Shown: positions 1-5,769, numbered from the stretch's first letter. The stretch: DNA of 5,922 bases from a bacterium (GCA_003230795.1 QIGM01000052.1:1-5922); one strand, 5' to 3'. A program made the numbers and translations. The notes: generated by a model not told the origin, from the letters alone.

Positions 1-1156
1 CACGAATCATGGCAGGAATCAGATCAAAGCCGGTATCTTCGCCTTCAATCGTCAAGGCGCCGACCCAACCAAGAGAGTTCAAGGTGGAGATAATCTCTTC
101 AGGACAAGTCGAGTCACGGTCCGATGAGGCGTACACGAAGTCCCAGTAGCGACCATTTTCACCAAATCCGAGCCAACCGCACAACACGCCAGCAGGCGAA
201 CGACGTTTGCTTCGAACCTGGACGCCTTTGTGATGAACGCTCCAGATGTATTCGATGAATTCGTGGATAAACTGAATCGGATCCACGTCCTGCCACACGA
301 GGTGACTGGCATCAAAATTCAAGCCAACAGTACCGTTGTACCCAGCAGCATCGGTGGCGTCGAGGAACCGTCTCGTTGAAACGATATCTCCAGCAGCGAT
401 CTCCCCAGGATGGGATTCTAGTCCGAACTTTACGCCGCGCTCCTGGTAGAAATCCCACACCGGTTTGAAACGCTTGATGAGAATTGTAAGCGCGTAATCA
501 GCACGATGACCGAGTTCAATCACCGTGCCAGTGCCATCCTCTCCAGCATCGCCAAGTTGTGTAGGCACCGGTGGAAACGGGAAGATTTCATCCCAAGCAC
601 CGGCCGAACCGACGAAACCCGAAACCGGAACGTTACGTTCCTGCAGCTCACCAAGGTAGTGAGCAAGGCGACCGACGGCAATCAAATCCTTCGTTGCAAG
701 TTCACGTGAGAGCTCTGCAACATGCTCAGGCACGTGGAAGGGATCATCTTCCGGCGGACGGTTACCCTCATCGAGCCAGGCTTGATACGCGGCAACAACT
801 TCACCGCCCTGGAACTGAATCGTTTTCACAGTTGCCCGATCGCCGAGACATTGACCTTGGAGATGTGCCGCAAGTGAGGCGATTTGGAGGTCATGCTCTG
901 CGCAGAGAGTAACGAGCTCATCTGCATACTCCGCAGCAAGCAAATCTTCATCTGCGCGACGAAGGTCAAGCGCCCAGGTACCAATCTCAACAACATCAAA
1001 GTCCTTCGACACGTTCATGTGTGAGAGCAGAACTTCAAGTTGACTCTTGCCCGCGGTCGCGTCCACATCACCCATGGGCTGTCCGGTAAAAAAGCCAATT
1101 TCGTGATAAGAGTTTCGACCGCCGCCATCAAGCTCGGTTTGTCTAAATACTACCAT
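1..1156 (-). CDS. Sugar phosphate isomerase/epimerase family protein (TIM barrel), C-terminus cut by window edge
   Basis: The frame is open from an ATG at 1156 down to base 2, giving 385 codons without a stop, so the 3' end lies outside the window. A GGAG ribosome site at 1164-1167 sits 7 nt before the ATG and supports this start. The protein reads as a COG1082/AP_endonuc_2-type TIM barrel (IolE/xylose-isomerase-like). The segment HLQGQ is at about residue 98, GLESHPGEI at 245-253, NFDASHLVWQ at 280-289, a His-His-Lys segment at 308-310 and LTIEGED at 368-374. By family precedent Glu247, Asp282, His308 and Glu371 would bind the catalytic divalent metal; that assignment is inferred from motif position. 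The usual HxKD motif reads HHKG here, so the Asp after Lys is missing. There is no signal peptide, so it is probably cytoplasmic. The substrate (sugar, inositol derivative or sugar phosphate) cannot be read from the sequence. The family call is firm and the reaction is not. Confidence 0.88.
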   Translation of the reverse strand, partial: MVVFRQTELDGGGRNSYHEIGFFTGQPMGDVDATAGKSQLEVLLSHMNVSKDFDVVEIGTWALDLRRADEDLLAAEYADELVTLCAEHDLQIASLAAHLQGQCLGDRATVKTIQFQGGEVVAAYQAWLDEGNRPPEDDPFHVPEHVAELSRELATKDLIAVGRLAHYLGELQERNVPVSGFVGSAGAWDEIFPFPPVPTQLGDAGEDGTGTVIELGHRADYALTILIKRFKPVWDFYQERGVKFGLESHPGEIAAGDIVSTRRFLDATDAAGYNGTVGLNFDASHLVWQDVDPIQFIHEFIEYIWSVHHKGVQVRSKRRSPAGVLCGWLGFGENGRYWDFVYASSDRDSTCPEEIISTLNSLGWVGALTIEGEDTGFDLIPAMIR

Positions 1157-1186
1157 TGGAGTGCTCCAAGACTAACAAAGGGTTAG
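1156..1186 (-). promoter_or_regulatory. Two adjacent inverted repeats at the epimerase gene start
   Basis: On the minus strand, a repeat with arms CTAAC/GTTAG (1172-1176 and 1182-1186, 5-nt spacer) is followed by a second with arms TTGGAG/CTCCAA (1156-1161 and 1164-1169, 2-nt spacer). The second contains the GGAG ribosome site and the first base of the start codon. As RNA it could fold as a 5-bp stem with a 4-nt loop that partly covers the ribosome site. As DNA either repeat could be a protein binding site. Both stems are short, so a functional role is only a suggestion. Confidence 0.3.
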
Positions 1187-1623
1187 CGCCCACTGATGGA
1201 CCAGCAACTACGCGATTCGACATCCATAGCCGAATAAAAAAGGGAACGACGTAGCACCATATCTCAACAGCATAGAGCATAGGTCGTTAAACCCAGGCTC
1301 TACGCCGCAGAGCACAATGAAACAGTCCCAAGTAACCTTTCGAGTGCACGAAGTCTTCATCCGTAACGACCAGGTCGCAACGAATAAAAACTTCGTCATA
1401 CTTCTACTCTATGTATTAGGAGAATAAATGTGCGCCGCACAAAGAACACACGCCAAAGCGGCTCAACGGCCAAGTTAAACACAAAAACACACGGAAATAC
1501 ACCCTCCCAACCCAACGCAGAACCCCTGTGTTTCCATATAACTAGCACCCGCATTCCCGCCCTCACCTTCGCAAGCTCGACCAACATACCCCTCATCTAG
1601 TAAGATAAACTAAATTAACCCAC
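1187..1623. other. Intergenic region without a convincing gene
   Basis: This stretch separates the divergent epimerase gene and the small acidic-protein gene. Two minus-strand open frames (1208-1399 and 1396-1596) lack recognisable domains and a good ribosome site, and their composition looks unlike protein. It contains one 13-bp interrupted palindrome (1429-1441, TGTGCG-C-CGCACA). Overlapping this is a 16-codon plus-strand frame (1428-1478) preceded by a strong AGGAG at 1418-1422. The region should hold promoters for both flanking genes. I see no tRNA-like, repeat-array or insertion-sequence structure. Confidence 0.6.
1577..1606 (+). promoter_or_regulatory. Possible sigma70-like promoter for the small acidic-protein gene
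   Basis: TCGACC (1577-1582, four of six matches to the -35 consensus) and TAAGAT (1601-1606, four of six to the -10 consensus) are separated by 18 bp. Transcription would start near 1613, leaving a leader of about 24 nt that includes the GAGGAA ribosome site at 1624-1629. Both boxes are weak, and an overlapping TAAACT (1606-1611) is an alternative -10. Confidence 0.25.
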
Positions 1624-1636
1624 GAGGAACCCAGTC

Positions 1637-1951
1637 ATGCCTGACGAAGAATACCAAGAAGCCGACACCCGACCACAAGTCGGCAGTAAAGTGTTGATTC
1701 GTTTTAACTTCTCTGACGAACAGGGAGAAATCGTTGAGGAACAGCAATTCCAAGGCGTAATCGAAACTATCTCTGATGAAGAAGTCATTCTCCGCCACCC
1801 CGTAAACGGAAAGGAAGTAACGCTTCCGCCACACTTCGGCAGCTATACAGTTGCGGATCCGGGGGAGTACGAGCTTCCTTCAACCGGCGAAGTGATGAAG
1901 GACCCTGATTTTATTACTGAATGGACACTACGAGCATCCTCCGGCAGCTAA
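1637..1951 (+). CDS. Small acidic conserved-looking protein of unknown function (104 aa)
   Basis: The ATG at 1637 follows a GAGGAA ribosome site (1624-1629) at good spacing, and the frame ends at TAA 1949-1951. The product is soluble, with no signal peptide or membrane segment, and strongly acidic: I count 22 Asp/Glu against 7 Lys/Arg. After an acidic 12-residue N-terminus, residues 14-65 alternate hydrophobic and polar residues in a way that suggests a small beta-barrel or beta-sandwich (VGSKVLIRFNF, then FQGVIETI, then EEVILRH, then KEVTLPP). The C-terminal part is rich in Pro and Gly (ADPGEYELPSTGEV, about 73-86) and ends with DPDFITEWTL. This looks like a conserved small-protein family I have seen unnamed, but I cannot assign a domain name. 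It is not an FKBP despite the similar opening 'VGSKVLIRF'. It stands alone, divergent from the epimerase and convergent with the TerB gene. Its coding status is well supported by the ribosome site, by composition and by its tight terminator. Confidence 0.8.
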   Translation: MPDEEYQEADTRPQVGSKVLIRFNFSDEQGEIVEEQQFQGVIETISDEEVILRHPVNGKEVTLPPHFGSYTVADPGEYELPSTGEVMKDPDFITEWTLRASSGS

Positions 1952-2012
1952 GGCCCCACCTTCTTAACCCCCATCTTTCTAAAACCCCATCTTTCTAAAA
2001 CAAGGGCCTTAG
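1948..2012. terminator. Shared bidirectional terminator-like inverted repeat between convergent genes
   Basis: CTAAGGCCC at 1948-1956 and GGGCCTTAG at 2004-2012 form a perfect 9-bp inverted repeat with a 47-nt loop. The TAA stop of the plus-strand gene (1949-1951) lies in the left arm and the TAA stop of the minus-strand gene (complement of 2009-2011) lies in the right arm. The position between two convergent stops suggests transcript 3'-end formation or protection in both directions. A T-tract is missing on either side and the loop is long, so it is not a textbook intrinsic terminator. Confidence 0.5.
1969..2000. repeat. Perfect 16-bp tandem duplication in the terminator loop
   Basis: The unit CCCCATCTTTCTAAAA occurs at 1969-1984 and again immediately at 1985-2000 without a mismatch. 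It is wholly non-coding and fills most of the loop of the inverted repeat shared by the two convergent genes. Perfect identity points to a recent slippage or duplication event, possibly variable in copy number between strains. Confidence 0.9.
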
Positions 2013-2539
2013 TGGATAAGTCTCTCCTCCCCTGCAACCCCTCGCTTCATTCGCTGGAAACCAGGCTCACTAAGTCCTAAACGAAGAGCAACGGAACGAA
2101 TAGCTGCACCCTCTGCATCAGAGAACGCCCCGTCTGCAATCGCGACCTCAAGCAATATTTTCACCATTCGATCATGTAACTGCACTCTATCGCGATACAC
2201 CTGAGCAAAACGATCCGCGTAGTCTTGAATGGACAAGGGAGAACTCCCCGCATCTTTATAGACTTTCATCGCTAGCTTGCTCTCTTTCGGCCCAAGCTTA
2301 AGCTGGTCGCTAGCATACTCCTTTACTCTTTGCGTTTCAGCTTTCTCCACTCGTCCATCTACTTCGGCTAGCTTCCTAAGTAGGGAGAAGGTACAAACGA
2401 TAAACGCCGACTGAGCGTCTGAAGGGAGATTCGACTTATGATAGGTCTTATCCGTCCCCAGACCGAAGCGCGGCAGATACGGGCGCAAGCGCCGTCCAAG
2501 CACGATAACAACGACTAAAATGATGACAATCTGCAACAT
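2009..2539 (-). CDS. Membrane-anchored TerB-domain protein (DjlA-like, without J-domain)
   Basis: This 176-aa protein begins with a single hydrophobic segment (residues 2-14, followed by RRLRP), so the N-terminus should be an inner-membrane anchor with a cytoplasmic body. Residues 45-160 match the TerB/DjlA-N helical fold. KLAEVDGRVEKAE (56-68) and EVAIADGAFSDAE (131-143) are the paired 'A-x-x-DG-x-x-x-x-x-E' repeats, with Asp61 and Asp136 as candidate metal-binding residues. In DjlA the same anchor and TerB layout is followed by a DnaJ domain. Here the protein stops about 20 residues after the second motif, and the inverted repeat with a convergent gene follows at once, so there is no J-domain. 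The start is an ATG at 2539 with an in-frame TGA six codons upstream, so no longer form exists. No ribosome-binding site is visible (the preceding bases read TACTCCT). TerB domains are linked to tellurite, phage and envelope-stress contexts, but the role here is unknown. Confidence 0.8.
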   Translation of the reverse strand: MLQIVIILVVVIVLGRRLRPYLPRFGLGTDKTYHKSNLPSDAQSAFIVCTFSLLRKLAEVDGRVEKAETQRVKEYASDQLKLGPKESKLAMKVYKDAGSSPLSIQDYADRFAQVYRDRVQLHDRMVKILLEVAIADGAFSDAEGAAIRSVALRLGLSEPGFQRMKRGVAGEERLIH

Positions 2540-2571
2540 AGGAGTAGAAACTTTTCAGTAGTGGAACTATG

Positions 2572-2598
2572 GAAGCAGATTCTGATATATCTGTCTTC
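2572..2598. promoter_or_regulatory. Imperfect inverted repeat in the divergent TerB/transporter promoter region
   Basis: GAAGCAGA (2572-2579) and TCTGTCTTC (2590-2598) are complementary over eight pairs with one bulged base, around the AT-rich centre TTCTGATATA. It lies 33 bp before the TerB gene start and about 80 bp before the transporter ATG, where an operator for either divergent gene could sit. No matching regulator gene is in the window, so this is only a candidate site. Confidence 0.3.
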
Positions 2599-2642
2599 TC
2601 CTGCGGACCATACTACTGCAATAGGTATTGATTCAAAATACA

Positions 2643-2674
2643 GAACTTTGTAGTTCCTTCAATTTACGTGAATT
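2643..2674 (+). promoter_or_regulatory. Hairpin and ACGT-centred palindrome in the leader of the YeiH-type gene
   Basis: GAACT (2643-2647) and AGTTC (2652-2656) form a perfect 5-bp stem around a TTGT loop. Directly after, 2661-2674 reads AATTTACGTGAATT, a palindrome centred on ACGT with 12 of 14 positions symmetric, ending one base before the ATG at 2676. These may be transcription-factor or RNA-level control elements. They would be coding if translation began at the TTG at 2628. Confidence 0.3.
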
Positions 2675-2675
2675 T

Positions 2676-3680
2676 ATGAAACGAGAATATATCGAAGGGT
2701 GGTGCTTCCTCGCGCTAGGAGCTCTTATCTTTCTCGCTACGTCTCAACTCTATGAAATCGGTGACAAGCACCCGATTGAAGCTGCAGTACTGGCAATAAT
2801 CGCCGGTATTACACTCGGCAGCTTTGGGCTCATTCCAAGCGTTTGCTCCGCTGGGATAAAGGCGTTCGAAAAACCTCTTATTCTTGGAATCGTCCTCCTG
2901 GGCTCCTCCTTCGACCTTTCCCTCTTTCAAAGCCAGGGTTTCCGACTGCTCCTAATCATCGGAGGAACAATGGGCTTAGGACTGGCCGCGATATATCTGC
3001 TTTCACGCTACCTCAATCTCGATTCCCGACTCGCCATTTTGCTTGCAGTCGGCACGACCATTTGTGGAGGCACCGCAATCGCAGTCGTTGCCCCTTTGAT
3101 TCAAGCGAAAGAAGAAGAAACGAGCTACGCGATTGCGGTGATAGCGCTCTTTGGTTTGCTTGCGATTCTGATCTACCCCTTCGTAGCGGCTCTTATTCCG
3201 GTCAGCGATGAGTCCTTCGGACTCTTCGCCGGAACCGCGATTCACAGCACCCCTCAAGTGGTCGCGGCTGGCTACATCTATTCCGAAGAGGCTGGCGCAA
3301 CAGCGACGGCAGTAAAGCTAGTGCGAAACTGCCTTCTCGCTCCAGTCGCACTTGGTATTGCGATGTACTGGAACAAATCCAGAGTAGAGAGCACATCAGC
3401 TACCGCTTCCGCAGATGTCGTGCGCGCATTTCCCTGGTTTCTATTCGCTTATTTTATCGTGGCTGCGGTATGCGGGCTTGCCACTGTCCCTGATTCAGTC
3501 CTGCATTGGCTGGGAAAGTCGGGAAAGTTTTTTGTATTGATGGGCCTTTTCGGTGTTGGTCTCAACAGCAAGATTTCGAGTATACGTTCACTTGGACCTA
3601 AGCCCCTGATCGTCGGACTTCTGGCCTCACTGCTTGTAGCCTTGCTCAGTGGAAGCTTAATCGTCTTTACTAGTCTTTAG
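2676..3680 (+). CDS. YeiH/UPF0324 family membrane transporter (putative sulfate exporter family)
   Basis: The 334-aa protein is almost entirely hydrophobic helices, about ten in number, which fits the usual 330-350 residues of YeiH-type proteins. Family hallmarks are visible: TTICGGTAIAVVAP at 127-140 followed by the EEE triplet at 146-148 and LFG...YPF at 158-169, IHSTPQVVAAG at 189-199, VKLVRN at 213-218, and PWF at 253-255 opening the C-terminal half. It acts in the inner membrane. The family name 'putative sulfate exporter' rests on context in a few sulfonate-degrading bacteria, so the substrate here is open. No LysR regulator (as beside E. coli yeiH) and no sulfur genes lie next to it. 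The ATG at 2676 is preferred because the protein then begins just before the first helix as in relatives. A TTG at 2628 would add 16 residues (350 aa), and neither start has a strong ribosome site. The 3' end overlaps the convergent amidase gene by 24 bp. Confidence 0.88.
   Translation: MKREYIEGWCFLALGALIFLATSQLYEIGDKHPIEAAVLAIIAGITLGSFGLIPSVCSAGIKAFEKPLILGIVLLGSSFDLSLFQSQGFRLLLIIGGTMGLGLAAIYLLSRYLNLDSRLAILLAVGTTICGGTAIAVVAPLIQAKEEETSYAIAVIALFGLLAILIYPFVAALIPVSDESFGLFAGTAIHSTPQVVAAGYIYSEEAGATATAVKLVRNCLLAPVALGIAMYWNKSRVESTSATASADVVRAFPWFLFAYFIVAAVCGLATVPDSVLHWLGKSGKFFVLMGLFGVGLNSKISSIRSLGPKPLIVGLLASLLVALLSGSLIVFTSL
3657..3680. other. 24-bp tail-to-tail overlap of two convergent genes
   Basis: The transporter gene stops at TAG 3678-3680, and the minus-strand amidase gene stops at the complement of 3657-3659. 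The last seven transporter codons before its stop are therefore antisense to the last amidase codons. No hairpin terminator can be placed between them, so both transcripts must run into the other gene. Confidence 0.9.
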
Positions 3681-4469
3681 ACTACCGTAGACATCTTCTC
3701 TTCTTGAGCTAAACGTTGGTATCCCAGCACGAAAAGAGTTCAGCACTGCGATATCAAGCTCCGCAACGATTAGCTGCTCAGATCCACCCTTTGCTTCTGC
3801 AACCACCTCTCCTTGAGGAGAGACGAGCCTACTGTTACCATTCAAAACAAAAGCACCCTCTGGGCCGACCGACGCAACGCCCAAGAAGTATGCTTGATTC
3901 TCAATCGCTCGAGCACGGGTGAGGTAGTCCCAGTGGGTACTGCGCTTAGCTGGCCAAGCGGCAGAATTAATAAGGAGCTGAGCACCGTCTAGGGCTTGAG
4001 CTCGATACAACTCTGGAAACCTGAGATCGTAACAAATCGAAAGTCCAACTCTCACTCCGGCGACTTCTGCCACTTCAACAGAATCACCCGCCAAAAAATA
4101 CCGCGCCTCATCGGCTGGAGCTGGAGTAAAGAGATGGATCTTTCGATACTTCGCAACTAGCTCGCCGCTAGCATCGATAGCAGCCATCGAGTTATAGATA
4201 CCCTCTTCAGTCTTCTCCGACATGCCGCAAAACACCGCGAGCGAATTCTTCGCTGCAGCAGCACGCAAAGCATCCAACACAGGTCCTGGCCAACTCTGGG
4301 CGGAGGAGTCAAAGACTGATGGATGGTAACCAGTGTCTGCCATTTCAGGGAAAACTAGCAGTTCCGCGCCCTGGGCGCTGGCTTGCTCAATCAGAGAACA
4401 CATCTTTTGCACGTTACGTCCAGGCTCTCCGTTCTCTGAACACATCTGTGCGAATGCGAGCTTCAGCAT
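3657..4469 (-). CDS. Carbon-nitrogen hydrolase, omega-amidase (NIT2/YafV) type
   Basis: The 270-aa product is a complete nitrilase-superfamily enzyme. The catalytic triad is present: Glu42 in LLVFPEMADTGY, Lys110 in KYRKIHLF and Cys146 in LSICYDLRFPELYR, plus the additional Glu121 seen in this branch. The signatures CYDLRFPELYR and THWDYLTRARAIENQAYF (178-195) are those of the NIT2/YafV omega-amidase branch. These enzymes hydrolyse alpha-ketoglutaramate or alpha-ketosuccinamate, the by-products of glutamine and asparagine transamination and of methionine salvage, to the keto-acid and ammonia. A more general C-N hydrolase role cannot be excluded. The enzyme is cytoplasmic, with no signal peptide. 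The start at 4469 has a strong GGGAGGG ribosome site (4478-4484), 8 nt upstream. It is divergent from the UspA-like gene and convergent with the transporter gene, so it is transcribed alone. No methionine-salvage gene is adjacent. Confidence 0.9.
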   Translation of the reverse strand: MLKLAFAQMCSENGEPGRNVQKMCSLIEQASAQGAELLVFPEMADTGYHPSVFDSSAQSWPGPVLDALRAAAAKNSLAVFCGMSEKTEEGIYNSMAAIDASGELVAKYRKIHLFTPAPADEARYFLAGDSVEVAEVAGVRVGLSICYDLRFPELYRAQALDGAQLLINSAAWPAKRSTHWDYLTRARAIENQAYFLGVASVGPEGAFVLNGNSRLVSPQGEVVAEAKGGSEQLIVAELDIAVLNSFRAGIPTFSSRREDVYGSLKTSKDD

Positions 4470-4501
4470 CTGTTACACCCTCCCAAATTTGCCCTTAAGC
4501 A

Positions 4502-4530
4502 TAGACCTACTGCTAGAAAAGTTACATAAT
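4502..4530 (+). promoter_or_regulatory. Sigma70-like promoter of the UspA-type gene
   Basis: TAGACC (4502-4507, four of six to TTGACA) and CATAAT (4525-4530, five of six to TATAAT) are spaced by exactly 17 bp. The predicted transcription start is near 4537, giving a leader of about 40 nt that contains the ribosome site before ATG 4577. An upstream in-frame ATG at 4532 would fall ahead of the predicted transcript start, which argues against using it. Confidence 0.5.
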
Positions 4531-4560
4531 TATGGATATCAAATTGACACCTGATTATCC

Positions 4561-4567
4561 AAGGAAA
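4561..4567 (+). promoter_or_regulatory. Ribosome-binding site that fixes the UspA-type start
   Basis: AAGGAAA lies 9 nt before the ATG at 4577. The alternative in-frame ATG at 4532 is preceded only by TTACATAATT, with no ribosome site. Translation from 4577 also gives the standard MKVLLTTDFSE opening of the family. Confidence 0.6.
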
Positions 4568-4576
4568 GCACGCAAA

Positions 4577-5020
4577 ATGAAAGTACTTCTCACCACAGAC
4601 TTTTCCGAGTCCTCTCTGATAGCATTTAACTATATCCGAAAGTTCGCCAAAGAGGCGAGCTGCGAAGTGACGGTAGTTTGCGTCCTCGAAGACGTCTCCT
4701 CAACAAATAGCCCCTATACTTTCGCAAGCTCTGTGATAGACGCTTCCGGTATCATGGAACAATCCGAACGCGAGGCAAAACAAAAGCTAGAGCAACTTTG
4801 CGTTAAGGAACTACCCGGCATCGAGCACTCCTTTCAAGTGGTAATAAGCAAGAGCTCCGTGGCGGAAACAATACTCTCAGCCGCGGCTTCTCTAGAGATA
4901 GACCTAATCGTAATGGCAAGCCAAGGACGCTCTGGCTTCAAGAAGGTTCTTCTCGGAAGTATCGCTGAGAAGGTACTGCGGCAGTCTGAAGTTCCGGTGC
5001 TACTGGTGCCACTCAAATAA
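4577..5020 (+). CDS. Universal stress protein (UspA-type, single domain)
   Basis: The 147-aa protein has the whole single-domain Usp fold and a typical length. It opens with beta-1 MKVLLTTDFSE, with Asp8 for adenine contact. The nucleotide loop ASQGRSGFKKVLLGS (114-128) fits the G-2x-G-9x-G(S/T) ATP-binding pattern with Ala114 in place of the first Gly, which is common in ATP-binding Usps. It ends with SEVPVLLVPL (137-146), the usual last strand. It is predicted to be a cytoplasmic dimer that binds ATP and acts in stress survival; the exact target is not knowable from sequence. The start is chosen at 4577 for its ribosome site and family alignment; starting at 4532 would add 15 unrelated residues. 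It has its own promoter (4502-4530). The DUF2959 lipoprotein gene follows after 92 bp on the same strand and could be read from the same transcript. Confidence 0.93.
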   Translation: MKVLLTTDFSESSLIAFNYIRKFAKEASCEVTVVCVLEDVSSTNSPYTFASSVIDASGIMEQSEREAKQKLEQLCVKELPGIEHSFQVVISKSSVAETILSAAASLEIDLIVMASQGRSGFKKVLLGSIAEKVLRQSEVPVLLVPLK

Positions 5021-5112
5021 GGCAGCGCTTGGCCTCCAGCCTCAGTTGTGTCAGAATTCCCGAGTTATTTGCCTCACATTTACCCAAGCTACTAGTACCG
5101 AGAACGACCGTC

Positions 5113-5769
5113 ATGAAAACCAAGTCTCCTCTCTTCTTCTTCCTCGTATTCGTTTGCGTCTCTAGCTTCGGATGTAGTGCCGTATACTTCTCAGCAATGG
5201 ATAAGCTTGGCTTCCCAAAACGAGACTTGATGGTTAAACGAGTAAAGGCTGCTCAAACCACGCAGGAAGAAACGAAAGAACAATTTTCATCCGCCTTGGA
5301 ACGTTTTAAGTCTATAGTTGAGTTCAAAGGTGGCTCCCTAGAGGAACGCTACGAGGCACTAAATTCCGAGTATGAGAGTAGCGAATCTAAATCCGAGGAA
5401 CTCTCCTCTCGCATTGATGACATTGAAGAAGTAGCAGAGGCTCTTTTCGACGAGTGGGAAGACGAACTCGAGCAATATACTAGCACGAGCCTCCGTCGAA
5501 ACAGTGCTCAGCGCTTAAAAGAAACACGGCGCAAGTACTCGCCAATGATGAAGGCAATGCGTCGAGCAGAGAAAAGCGTCGAGCCCGTACTCGGAGCCTT
5601 ACGCGACCAGGTTCTCTATCTTAAGCACAACCTAAACGCCCGAGCCGTTGGCGCGCTACGCGGCGAACTCAATACCGTGGAACAAGATGTGGCATCGCTC
5701 CTTCGAAGCATGGAGGAATCCATGAAAGAATCACGAGAGTTCATCAAAGAACTTGAGAACCAGGCCTAG
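5113..5769 (+). CDS. DUF2959 family lipoprotein, coiled-coil
   Basis: The 218-aa product matches the DUF2959 family as I remember it. It has a hydrophobic signal segment (7-20) ending in Cys21, then a conserved body of long charged helices: FPKRDLMVKRV (34-44), ALFDEWEDEL (110-119), SLRRNS (126-131) and LYLKHNLNA (168-176). The lipobox SFGC (18-21) lacks the usual Leu/Val/Ile at -3, so lipidation is likely but not classical. If lipidated, the protein would be anchored in the cell envelope, with its helical body (heptad-like Glu/Lys-rich runs, 45-120 and 185-215) in the periplasm. No biochemical role is established for the family. The ATG at 5113 is chosen because it puts the Lys-containing n-region directly before the signal segment. 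A TTG at 5029 would add 28 residues that do not look like a signal peptide. The ribosome site is weak (GAGAA at 5100-5104). Confidence 0.85.
   Translation: MKTKSPLFFFLVFVCVSSFGCSAVYFSAMDKLGFPKRDLMVKRVKAAQTTQEETKEQFSSALERFKSIVEFKGGSLEERYEALNSEYESSESKSEELSSRIDDIEEVAEALFDEWEDELEQYTSTSLRRNSAQRLKETRRKYSPMMKAMRRAEKSVEPVLGALRDQVLYLKHNLNARAVGALRGELNTVEQDVASLLRSMEESMKESREFIKELENQA

Noticed and set aside
506..912. Plus-strand frames (506-709 and 571-912) inside the epimerase gene
   Set aside because: They lie opposite a continuous 385-codon frame with clear family motifs and are shadows of it.
1208..1399. Minus-strand 63-codon open frame in the gap
   Set aside because: No recognisable domain, only a weak ribosome site, and a Cys/Phe/Trp-rich composition typical of a non-coding frame.
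1396..1596. Minus-strand 66-codon open frame in the gap
   Set aside because: No ribosome site before its ATG, no domain, and it covers the probable promoter of the plus-strand gene at 1637.
1637..1951. FKBP/SlyD-type prolyl isomerase for the 104-aa protein, suggested by 'VGSKVLIRFNF'
   Set aside because: The later FKBP motifs are absent and the Pro/Gly-rich second half does not fit.
2009..2539. Tellurite-resistance operon around the TerB-domain protein
   Set aside because: No TerC, TerD, TerZ or similar gene is present; neighbours are unrelated and on alternating strands.
4532..4576. Upstream ATG at 4532 as the start of the UspA-type protein
   Set aside because: It has no ribosome site, falls before the transcription start predicted from the 4502-4530 promoter, and adds residues absent from the family.
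5029..5112. TTG at 5029 as the start of the DUF2959 protein
   Set aside because: It would bury the signal segment behind 28 extra residues; the ATG at 5113 gives a normal lipoprotein signal.
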